Source: JALZVT01 sp039029135
GTDB lineage: Bacteria > Pseudomonadota > Gammaproteobacteria > Pseudomonadales > Azotimanducaceae
NCBI GenBank assembly: GCA_039029135.1
Contig: JBCCGT010000037.1
Coordinates: 1 to 41,973, forward strand
Direction of reading: 5' to 3'
Length of the DNA: 41,973 nucleotides
Below the pieces are notes generated by a model, which had not been told where the DNA came from, made no database searches, and saw only the letters and a program-made list of their open reading frames with translations. A program made the position numbers and the translations under genes. Below are positions 33,731-41,076 of this stretch, in pieces. Numbering within the stretch: position 1 is the first letter of the stretch; every line of letters starts with the position of its first letter.

Positions 33731-34125
33731 CGTCGCGCCTGCACTCGATAGCGCTGCCAGATGCCATCGTGACACCGGCGCCGGACGGCAGCGAGGTGCA
33801 CGAACTCGCGCGAGACGAGCGCGCGAGCATGGCGATCTTTCGCCTGCCCGGCCACGGCGTGTCGCGTGCGGTTCGGCATCGCAGCGTCAGCGACTACTGG
33901 TTCGTGTACTCGGGCGACGGTGAGATCTGGCGTCGTCTGGGGGACGACGAGCAGAACACGCCCCTGCGACCAGGCGTTTCCCTGATCATTCCGTCGGGCA
34001 CCGCGTTTCAGTTCCGCGCGGGTGCGCTCGACTTGGAGATCGTTGCCACGACCGTGCCCGGCTGGGATACGATTGATGCCGACGGCGAGGTGGAATTCGT
34101 CGCGGGTCCCTGGCAGCCCGGCTAA
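33727..34125 (+). CDS. Cupin-domain protein
   Basis: 132 residues beginning in the ATGA overlap. A single cupin barrel: first motif region in SVSDYWFVYSGDGEIW, second in LRPGVSLIIPSGTAFQFRAG. The usual His pair of cupin motif 1 is not intact (VRHRSVSDYW carries one His), so metal binding is uncertain. Soluble. The position between DUF4174 and two CoA-transferase genes suggests a role in the same pathway, perhaps an accessory enzyme or sensor. Which ligand it uses cannot be told. Confidence 0.78.
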   Translation: MTSRLHSIALPDAIVTPAPDGSEVHELARDERASMAIFRLPGHGVSRAVRHRSVSDYWFVYSGDGEIWRRLGDDEQNTPLRPGVSLIIPSGTAFQFRAGALDLEIVATTVPGWDTIDADGEVEFVAGPWQPG

Positions 34126-34166
34126 CGGCGCCAGCGCAGCACGCTTGGCAAAGGAGGCGCGCGGCC

Positions 34167-35402
34167 TTGCTCAACACAGCTCTCGGCGGCATCCGCATCT
34201 GCGACTTCACCGGCCAGCTTGCCGGCGCGGGCGCGACGAAATGGTTGGCGGCGTTTGGCGCCGACGTGATACGCATCGAAGACCCCGAGCGACAGGGTCG
34301 CTGGGATATTCTGCGCGGCAACGCGCCCTTCAAAGACGAGCGTCGCGGCATCGACATGGGCGGGGCGTTCAACAATCACAACGTCGGCAAGCGCGGCATC
34401 ACGCTGAACGTGCGCACCGAACGGGGTAAGGAACTCTTAGCCGAGATCATCAAGCGCTGTGATGCGGTGACCGAGAACTTCGCCGCCGGCGTGCTCGAGC
34501 GCTGGGGCTTTGGCTATGAGCGGCTGAAGGCGCTGAAACCCGACATCGTCTACGTGTCCAACTGCGGCTTCGGCCACACCGGGCCCTACGCCGCTTTCAA
34601 GACCTGGGGGCCGATCGTGCAGGCCGTGTCCGGACTGACCCACACTTCTGCGCTGCCCGACCAACCGCCCGCCGGCTGGGGCTATTCCTACATGGACCAC
34701 ACCGGCGGCTACTACATGGCCATGGCCATCATGCTGGCGCTGTTGCATCGGCGCCGCACCGGCGAGGGACAGTGGGTTGATCTGGCGTGCACCGAGAGCG
34801 CGCTGACGCTGCACGGTCCCGCGCTGTTGAATCACGTCGTCAACGGACGCGGCACGCGGTCCGAGGGCGGACTCAACAGCAACCGCAGCCAGTGGCAGCC
34901 GATGGCACCGCACGGCATCTATCCTTGCGCTGGCGAGGACGACTGGATCGCGCTTGCGTGTCGCGACGATGACGACTGGCAGCTGCTCGTCTCGCTGATC
35001 GGAGCGGAAGCGGCGCGCGCGGACTGGCGCGCCAGCGCCGGGCGCGTCGCCGATCAGGACGCACTCGATGCGCTCATCGGCGGTTGGTGCGCGCAGCAGG
35101 ACAAGTTCGATCTGCAGGCCCGGCTGCGGGCGCTGCCGATCCCCGTTGCCGCCGTGATGAAGCCGGCCGAACGCATCGACGGCGAGCATGCGGTCGGGGG
35201 CGATGCGCTCTGGCCTACCGTCACCCACAGCGCTATGGGCGAGGTGCGCGTAGACGGCCAGCCGGTGCGCTTTTCGAAGACCGATTGGTCTTACGAGCGC
35301 GCGGGACCCTGCCTGGGCGAGCATACGGAGGCGGTTCTGGGTGAGCTGCTTGGCCTGTCCGCGGCGGACGTCGCGAACCTGCGCGACGAGGGCGTGGTAT
35401 GA
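34167..35402 (+). CDS. Class III CoA-transferase (CaiB/BaiF), catalytic-type subunit
   Basis: 411 residues from a TTG at 34167, with AAGGAGG about 9 nt upstream. CaiB/BaiF fold: the N-terminal Rossmann part (LGGIRICDFTGQLAGAGATK, GADVIRIEDPERQG) and the central region with the catalytic Asp177 (GYSYMDHTGGYYMAMAIMLA), aligned by eye with the Asp of formyl-CoA transferase. The C-terminal part closes the interlocked dimer. The enzyme moves CoA between carboxylic acids. The next gene encodes a paralogue overlapping by 4 nt, so the two probably form a heteromeric enzyme as in the benzylsuccinate or malate CoA-transferases. The substrate is unknown. Confidence 0.9.
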   Translation: MLNTALGGIRICDFTGQLAGAGATKWLAAFGADVIRIEDPERQGRWDILRGNAPFKDERRGIDMGGAFNNHNVGKRGITLNVRTERGKELLAEIIKRCDAVTENFAAGVLERWGFGYERLKALKPDIVYVSNCGFGHTGPYAAFKTWGPIVQAVSGLTHTSALPDQPPAGWGYSYMDHTGGYYMAMAIMLALLHRRRTGEGQWVDLACTESALTLHGPALLNHVVNGRGTRSEGGLNSNRSQWQPMAPHGIYPCAGEDDWIALACRDDDDWQLLVSLIGAEAARADWRASAGRVADQDALDALIGGWCAQQDKFDLQARLRALPIPVAAVMKPAERIDGEHAVGGDALWPTVTHSAMGEVRVDGQPVRFSKTDWSYERAGPCLGEHTEAVLGELLGLSAADVANLRDEGVV

Positions 35403-36625
35403 CCGCGCTGCGAGGCGTACGCGTTGTGGAACTCGCGCGACCGCGGATCGCTTTCGCGGGCAAACTGCTCGCGGACATGGGGGCGGACGTGGTGCTCGTC
35501 GAACCCCCCGGCGGCTGTCCGTCGCGCGGCTACCCGCCGTTCGTCGATGACGAACCTGGCACGGACCGCAGCCTGTACTGGTGGCACTACAACACCAGTA
35601 AGCGCGCTCTGGTGCTCGATCTCGACGCGGCCGACGACCTGGCCGCGTTTCTGCGCCTTGTCGATCGTGCCGACGTGCTGCTGGAATCCGAGCCGACGAC
35701 GCGGCTCGCGCAGCTTGGCGTGGATCGCGGCGCGCTGCGCGCGCGCAACGAAAACCTGCTGCACGTTGCGGTTACCCCGTATGGGCGCGACGACCCGCGC
35801 AGTGACCTGCCGGAGGTCGACCTGACCATCCTCGCGGCGGGCGGCCCGCCCTGGAGCTGCGGCTATGACGATCACGACCTGCCGCCCGTTCGCGGCTGGG
35901 GTAATCAGGGTTATCACACGGCGTGCCACTTTGCTCTCATGAGCATCCTGACGGGTCTGCTGGGCCGCGACAGCGGCGGGCAGTTCATCGACGTGAGCAT
36001 GGCCGCGGCCTGCTCTGTCACGACGGAAGCCGCGAGCTACACGCATCTGGTTGCGGGGGAAACGGTGCAACGTCAAACCGGGCGGCACGCGGCGGTGGCC
36101 CCGACTGGCGAGACCCAGATGCGCTGCGGCGACGGTCGCTACGCGAATACGGGCGTGCCGCCGCGGCGTCCCGAGGAGTTTGCCCGGCTGCTGGCGTGGC
36201 TGCGCGAGTCGGGACTGGAGGCCGAGCTGCCCGAGGCCGTCTTCGTCGAGATGGGCGCTAACTGGGAAGGCCCGTTCGACCTGAGCCTGCTGGGCAAGGA
36301 CGACACCATCACCGCCATCTTCGGCGCCGGGCGCGACGCCATGCGCCTGCTCGCGAGCCGCAGCAGCGCGCAGGCCTTCTTCGTCGGCTGTCAGCGTGCC
36401 GGCCTCGCGGCCGGTCCGGTGAACGCACCGGAAGAGGCGTTCGAGGACGAGCACTTCATCGCGCGGGGATTTCAGGTGCCGGTCGAGCATGCCGAACTTG
36501 GGCGCACGCTGCGCTATCCGGGCGCGCCCTATCTGTTGCCCGCCAGCCCGTGGGCGATCAGTCGCCGCGCGCCGACTCTCGACGAACACCGCGAAGAGAT
36601 TCTGGCGGAACTGCTGCAACCCTGA
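35399..36625 (+). CDS. Class III CoA-transferase (CaiB/BaiF), putatively non-catalytic subunit
   Basis: 408 residues. Its ATG overlaps the stop of the previous gene. The same fold is visible (LRGVRVVELARPRIAFAGKL, DMGADVVLVEPPGG, LDLDAADDLAAFLRLVDRAD, SGGQFIDVSMAAACS). At the place where the partner has the catalytic Asp in YMDHTGG, this protein reads WGNQGYHT, so Asn169 replaces Asp. This suggests a structural or regulatory subunit that pairs with the preceding one. The gene ends 36 bp before the convergent amidohydrolase stop. Confidence 0.88.
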   Translation: MTALRGVRVVELARPRIAFAGKLLADMGADVVLVEPPGGCPSRGYPPFVDDEPGTDRSLYWWHYNTSKRALVLDLDAADDLAAFLRLVDRADVLLESEPTTRLAQLGVDRGALRARNENLLHVAVTPYGRDDPRSDLPEVDLTILAAGGPPWSCGYDDHDLPPVRGWGNQGYHTACHFALMSILTGLLGRDSGGQFIDVSMAAACSVTTEAASYTHLVAGETVQRQTGRHAAVAPTGETQMRCGDGRYANTGVPPRRPEEFARLLAWLRESGLEAELPEAVFVEMGANWEGPFDLSLLGKDDTITAIFGAGRDAMRLLASRSSAQAFFVGCQRAGLAAGPVNAPEEAFEDEHFIARGFQVPVEHAELGRTLRYPGAPYLLPASPWAISRRAPTLDEHREEILAELLQP

Positions 36626-36661
36626 TCAGCGCCGCACTCCGCGGTGTTCGGCTTGCTTCAG

Positions 36662-38056
36662 TTAGGCGATTTGCTCGCCGTCCACAAAGGTTGCCCTGAC
36701 CAGATCGGCGTGCAGGCGCTCGCGGGCCACGCGCCACGGTTCGTGCAGCAAACACAGGTCTGCGGAGCCGCCGATGCGAAGTTCTTTTGGCGTGCCTGGG
36801 GCAGTAGGGTCGCCCAGATAGGCTCGCAGGGCGGTCTCGGGACTGACCGCTTCCTCCCGGCCTAACGTCTCGCCCGAGCTGGTCAGCCGCGTGACTGCCG
36901 CGCGCATGCCAAGCCACGGATCGAGCGACCCATAGGGCGCATCGGATGCGAAGGCGAGCGCGGTCCCCTGGGCCGCATGGCTGGCGGCGCGATAAAGCTG
37001 CGCGAGCTGTTCGGGTTCGTGGCTGCGTCTGTAGCGATCGCCGCGGTCGTGGATGAGTACCGGCTGCGTCACCACCGTCAGCTCGCGTTCGGCGATGGCG
37101 TCGAGCTGCGGCAGCGGCAGCCGCGAGGCATGTTCCAGCCGATCGCCGGTCAGCACGCCGGCGCCGTCCAGCGCGGCCAGCGCGAACGTCGTCTCTGTCG
37201 GCGTGACGCAGTGAAAGGCGGCGCGGCGTCCTGCGTCGCGCGCGGCGCGCAGCCGCTCGATCAGGACGTCGAGTTCCGGCAGCGCGGCCTCGTCCAGCAG
37301 CACCTTAAGCTCGCCGCTTGCGAGCATTGGCGTATCGAAGGCCAACAGCGCCTCGTTGCCCATCAGGCGCAGACGCTGGCGCAGCTCGCCGCTGGCCTGG
37401 CGGGCGGCGAACAGTCTCGCCGTGTCCGCATCGTTGTCGGGCGACGCATCGGTGAGCGCAGTGACGCCGAAGCGGGCGAGCGCATGTGACAGGTCGGCGA
37501 GCGAAGGCGGGGTCGCGGCCAGCGCCGCGCGCAGCCAGCCGTCGAGCCGGAACAGCCGGCCGCTCGGTTTCCCGTCGCGATCGCGTTCGACGCCGGGGTC
37601 GTCCAGCGCGTCGACGTTCAGCAGCGCGAGCGCGGCGCCGTTGAGAAACCACATCTTGCCGCTCGCGTGCTGAATGCGCAGCGGTCGCTGCGGCAGCCAC
37701 TCGTCGAGACGTCGGCGATCGAGCGGGCCGGCCCGGCGGTCCTCATAGCCGGTGCCGCGCAGCCAGTCCCCGCCGGGCGCCGCGCGCAGTCGGTCAGCCA
37801 GGCCGGCCTCGTCGAGGTTGCGTTCGGGGCTGCAGTCGATCGACTTTAGCGCGGCCGCGCTGGCGAACAGGTGCAGGTGGTGATCGCTCAGGCCCGGCAG
37901 CAGCAGCCCGCCCCGTGCATCCAGCAGCCGAGCGTCGTGCGCCTCGATCGAAGCGCCCAGGGCGCGAATGCGGCCGTGCTCGATCAACGCATCCGCGCTT
38001 CGCGTTGTCGCGGTCGCGGTGTCGAGTATTTCGGCGTTTTTGATGAGTAGCTTCAA
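36662..38056 (-). CDS. Amidohydrolase family protein (YtcJ-like)
   Basis: Metal-dependent hydrolase of the amidohydrolase superfamily. I place the start at TTG 38056 (LKLLIKNAEILDTATATTRS begins the family's first strand), giving 464 residues. An ATG at 38146 is an alternative. The HxH motif is LPGLSDHHLHLFASAAAL. Downstream are a His at AAFHCVTPTE, one at GDRLEHASRL and the metal Asp in FASDAPYGSLDPWLGMRAAV. The layout matches YtcJ/AepA-like amidohydrolases of unknown specificity. It is cytoplasmic. The gene is convergent with the CoA-transferase operon. No ribosome-binding site is evident at the chosen start, so the start is uncertain. Confidence 0.82.
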   Translation of the reverse strand: MKLLIKNAEILDTATATTRSADALIEHGRIRALGASIEAHDARLLDARGGLLLPGLSDHHLHLFASAAALKSIDCSPERNLDEAGLADRLRAAPGGDWLRGTGYEDRRAGPLDRRRLDEWLPQRPLRIQHASGKMWFLNGAALALLNVDALDDPGVERDRDGKPSGRLFRLDGWLRAALAATPPSLADLSHALARFGVTALTDASPDNDADTARLFAARQASGELRQRLRLMGNEALLAFDTPMLASGELKVLLDEAALPELDVLIERLRAARDAGRRAAFHCVTPTETTFALAALDGAGVLTGDRLEHASRLPLPQLDAIAERELTVVTQPVLIHDRGDRYRRSHEPEQLAQLYRAASHAAQGTALAFASDAPYGSLDPWLGMRAAVTRLTSSGETLGREEAVSPETALRAYLGDPTAPGTPKELRIGGSADLCLLHEPWRVARERLHADLVRATFVDGEQIA

Positions 38057-38325
38057 TCGAGAGTGCTGTGTATAGGCCGTGCGTTGAGTGTCCTGTGCCT
38101 CGGGTGCATACTCAAGCTGGGCGTGACCCGCGCCACCCCCCTCCATTGGGAAAGCACGCAACGTGTCGGGCTTATCGCCGATTGATTGCAAACCGATCGG
38201 CGGCACTGAATCGCTGGCCTACCGCTCAATAGCAAACGAGTCGGTAGCTCACGAGTCTGCAAAGGGCAAAAGGCAAAAGGCAAAAGGAGGGAATGCTGAC
38301 AGACCAAACTGAGAGGAACCTCAAC
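38057..38325. other. Intergenic region between amidohydrolase and ATPase genes
   Basis: This divergent region of 269 bp should carry both promoters, but I see no convincing -35/-10 pair. The only clear structure is the short 7-bp tandem repeat at 38265-38285. If the amidohydrolase starts at 38146 the region is 90 bp shorter. Confidence 0.4.
38265..38285. repeat. Three tandem copies of a 7-bp unit
   Basis: GGCAAAA occurs three times in a row, preceded by a near copy (GCAAAG), about 40 bp before the start at 38326. It might vary in copy number by slippage and so tune expression. It resembles the AAAGGCAAAGG units at 21024-21059 in base content but is not the same repeat. Confidence 0.7.
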
Positions 38326-39042
38326 ATGCGGTTATCAGCACCCATCTTTCGACTCAAGCGGCGCGCACGTCTGCTCGCCCGCGACCAACACATCTCCCTG
38401 TCTGCGGCGCTCGACCGAATTGCGCGCGCCGAGGGCTTTAATTCCTGGAGTCTGCTCGCTGCCCGGCTGACGCAGGCCGAACCCGCAGAGAAGCTGCTGG
38501 CCGCGCTAGCACCGGGCGAGCTGTTGCTGCTCGGCGCTCGACCGGGTCACGGCAAGACGCAGCTCGCCTTCGGGCTGCTGCTGGCAGCGATGACGGCGGG
38601 GCGGGGCGGCTGGTTGTTCAGCGTGGACTGCGCAGAGTCTCACGTCCTTGACCTATTCGCGGCGCACGACGCGACGCCGGAGCGGTTCGGCCCGCAGTTT
38701 CACTTCGATCCCAGCGAGTCGATGTCGGCCGCCAGCGTGCGCACCGGAATCGAAGGCGCGCTCGCCGGTGATGTGGTGGTCATCGACTTTCTGCAGGCGC
38801 TCGATTATAGGCGTGACAAGCCGCCGCTCGAACGCCAGTTGCCCGAGTTTCGCGCCCTGGCGCGGGAGCGAGGCGTGATCGTTGTTCTGATCTCACAGGT
38901 CGTGCGCGAGTTCGAACAGTCCGGACTGCGCTGTCCGCGGATCGAACACGTGCGGCGCAACAACCCGTTCGAGCTCGGCGCGATCGACAAGGCGTGTTTT
39001 CTTCACGACGGCGTGCTCGAGCTGACGTCGATCGCGGTGTGA
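38326..39042 (+). CDS. Small RecA/DnaB-like ATPase
   Basis: 238 residues from the ATG at 38326, with GAGAGGAA 9 nt upstream. An N-terminal helical segment (FRLKRRARLLARDQHISLSA, GFNSWSLLAAR) is followed by a RecA-like ATPase core. Walker A is GARPGHGKT (70-78), Walker B is VVVID (150-154) in GDVVVIDFLQALDYRRDK, and a possible sensor is VIVVLISQVVREFEQSG. This matches the DnaB helicase C-terminal type but lacks the DnaB N-terminal domain and is half the usual length. It may be a stand-alone DNA-binding ATPase. Its stop overlaps the next gene by 4 nt. Confidence 0.75.
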   Translation: MRLSAPIFRLKRRARLLARDQHISLSAALDRIARAEGFNSWSLLAARLTQAEPAEKLLAALAPGELLLLGARPGHGKTQLAFGLLLAAMTAGRGGWLFSVDCAESHVLDLFAAHDATPERFGPQFHFDPSESMSAASVRTGIEGALAGDVVVIDFLQALDYRRDKPPLERQLPEFRALARERGVIVVLISQVVREFEQSGLRCPRIEHVRRNNPFELGAIDKACFLHDGVLELTSIAV

Positions 39043-40256
39043 ACACCGACTGCTGCATCGTCGGTGGCGGGCCGGCAGGCATGATGCTCGGCCTGCTCCT
39101 GGCTCGCACCGGGGTGCGCGTCGTCGTCTGCGAGGCGCAACGGGATTTCGATCGCGACTTTCGCGGCGACACGGTGCATGCGTCGACGCTTGAGGTTCTG
39201 GATCAGCTCGGACTGGCGCAGCGAGCCCTGGCGCTGCCCCACACGAAGCTGCGCATGCTCGAGCTGCACACCGCGACTCGGGCGTTGCGTCTGTTGGATC
39301 TGTCGCTGTTGCCGTCGCGCTTCCGCTATGTCGCCGTGATGCCGCAGGCTCGCTTTCTGCAGTTTCTGTGCGACGAGGCGAGCCGCTATCCCAATTTCGA
39401 GTGCCGCTTCGGCTGCGGGGTTGTCGATCTGCTGCGAGACGACGAGCGCAGCGATCGAATCACCGGAGTGAAACTACGTCAGGACGGTGAGGAGAGTCGG
39501 CTCGATGCCAGATTAGTGGTCGCTGCGGACGGTCGCTTCTCCCGCCTGCGGAAGCTCGCGGGCGGGACGGCCGACAGTCTCGGCGCGCCGATGGACGTCG
39601 CGTGGTTTCGCCTGCCTCGCAAGACGGGCGACGGCTACGAGGGCGGCGGATTTTTCGTCGGTGCGGGACAGATGCTAGTCGTGCTTGGGCGCAGCGACAC
39701 CTGGCAGTGCGGCTACGTGTTCCCCAAAGGAGGTTTTGCTGAGCTGAAGAAGGCGGGCATAGAGGCGCTGCGGGCTGCCATTCGCGGGGTCGCGCCCTGG
39801 CTGGGCGAACGCGTACAGGCGATCGAAGATTTTCACGACGTACATCTGCTTAACGTGCGCGGCGATCGCCTGCAACAGTGGTATCTCGACGGCCTGCTCT
39901 TCATCGGCGATGCGGCTCACGTGATGACCCCCGTGGGCGGCGTCGGTATCAACGTTGCAATCGGCGACGCCGTAGAGACGGCGAACGTGCTCGCCCGGCC
40001 GGACAATCCCTGGCTCGCCCACGCGCGACCGACGTTGGCGCAGCTCGCCGAGATCCAGCGTCGGCGCATGTTGCCGACGCGCATCATTCAGGCCGTGCAG
40101 TCGAACGTCCAGCGCGTCATTGTGTCTCGCGCGCTGGCCGACGGCGAGTTCGAGCTGCCGGCGTTCGCCCGGCTGGTACTCGCGACACCTGGGCTACGGC
40201 GCTTGCCGCTGCGCATCATGGGTCTGGGTCTGCCGCGCGCGCGACTGCGCGCCTGA
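39039..40256 (+). CDS. FAD-dependent monooxygenase family oxidoreductase
   Basis: 405 residues from a GTG at 39039 that overlaps the ATPase stop, so the two are coupled. Flavoprotein hydroxylase fold: GxGxxG at the N-terminus (CIVGGGPAGMMLGLLLARTG), the DG motif (LVVAADGRFSRLRKLAGG) and the GD motif (GLLFIGDAAHVMTPVGGVGI). This is the PHBH/TfdB/ubiquinone-hydroxylase-like class, which adds one oxygen atom using NAD(P)H. No membrane segment is evident. The pathway is unknown. The association with a RecA-like ATPase has no obvious functional logic. Confidence 0.88.
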   Translation: MNTDCCIVGGGPAGMMLGLLLARTGVRVVVCEAQRDFDRDFRGDTVHASTLEVLDQLGLAQRALALPHTKLRMLELHTATRALRLLDLSLLPSRFRYVAVMPQARFLQFLCDEASRYPNFECRFGCGVVDLLRDDERSDRITGVKLRQDGEESRLDARLVVAADGRFSRLRKLAGGTADSLGAPMDVAWFRLPRKTGDGYEGGGFFVGAGQMLVVLGRSDTWQCGYVFPKGGFAELKKAGIEALRAAIRGVAPWLGERVQAIEDFHDVHLLNVRGDRLQQWYLDGLLFIGDAAHVMTPVGGVGINVAIGDAVETANVLARPDNPWLAHARPTLAQLAEIQRRRMLPTRIIQAVQSNVQRVIVSRALADGEFELPAFARLVLATPGLRRLPLRIMGLGLPRARLRA

Positions 40257-40413
40257 TCGCGCTAATGCGGCGACTGAAGGGTGCCGCGGCAGGCGTCGGG
40301 TGGAACCTGTGCGCGCGCCGAATAGCGATCGACGTCGCAGTTCTCGCACATCGGGCCGGCGGTTCTGGTCCCGCCGACTAGGCTTTGTGCGATCCCTCGT
40401 TTGATCTCACCCG

Positions 40414-41076
40414 ATGTCGAAATCGCCGGGCCTTGTGCTACTCGTACTGTTGCTGCACCTCGCATCGCCGCGGGCGGATGCGGATGACGCCGCGGCGTCC
40501 GGCACCGGCGGCTGGCAGACGATCCGTATCGGCGAGACCCACTACAATCCAAAGCACCACACGCTGGCGCGGCTCACCGGCGCCTACTTCGAACTGGCCA
40601 ATCTGCGACGCTTCATAGAAAACGAGGAGCTGACCGAGGCCGTCGATCTGGTCGCCGAGATGCAGCGCAGGCTGGATGCCGTTGGCTTCCGGATGCAGAC
40701 CAAGGACCAGATGGAGGCCGACCCTGCGCAGGCGCAGTTCGATATCTGGCCTAGCGCGAAACCGGATTGCTGCACGGTTGGGTTTTGGGCCAACCTCACC
40801 CAGGCCGCCCGCGTGACGTCTAATCCGGCCTACAAGTTTCGGCTTGGCACCTGGGGCGGCGGCGGCAACTTTCAGACCACGGCCCCCGAGAGCTGCCCCA
40901 ACAAGGGCCTGTGGCTAGCCGAAGAGCTGCTGGCCATTATCGATGCGTTCGCCGCCGACTATGAAAAGGCCCGCCGCGAGCTGCACGTCGCCCCGGCAAT
41001 CGTCGCACCCGAGCGCGAAGGCATGGACTGCGATACGCAGCGCTGTCCGCGGCCGGTGTGGACGCCGCTGAGCTAG
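40414..41076 (+). CDS. Unrecognised exported protein
   Basis: 220 residues. A signal peptide (GLVLLVLLLHLASPRADADD) leads into a soluble domain I cannot assign. It contains conserved-looking blocks: RIGETHYNPKHHTLARLTGA, a helical ENEELTEAVDLVAEMQRRLD, DCCTVGFWANLTQAARV, and ESCPNKGLWLAEELLAIID. Six Cys (a CC pair, one in ESCPNKG, DCDTQRC) could form disulfides. No homologous family comes to mind. Its TAG stop overlaps the minus-strand TAG of the BCCT gene in the palindrome CTAG (41073-41076), so the two convergent genes meet exactly. Confidence 0.65.
   Translation: MSKSPGLVLLVLLLHLASPRADADDAAASGTGGWQTIRIGETHYNPKHHTLARLTGAYFELANLRRFIENEELTEAVDLVAEMQRRLDAVGFRMQTKDQMEADPAQAQFDIWPSAKPDCCTVGFWANLTQAARVTSNPAYKFRLGTWGGGGNFQTTAPESCPNKGLWLAEELLAIIDAFAADYEKARRELHVAPAIVAPEREGMDCDTQRCPRPVWTPLS

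Noticed and set aside
38265..38285. Tandem repeat as a CRISPR array
   Set aside because: Units are 7 bp with no spacers and no cas genes are near; this is simple slippage-type repetition.
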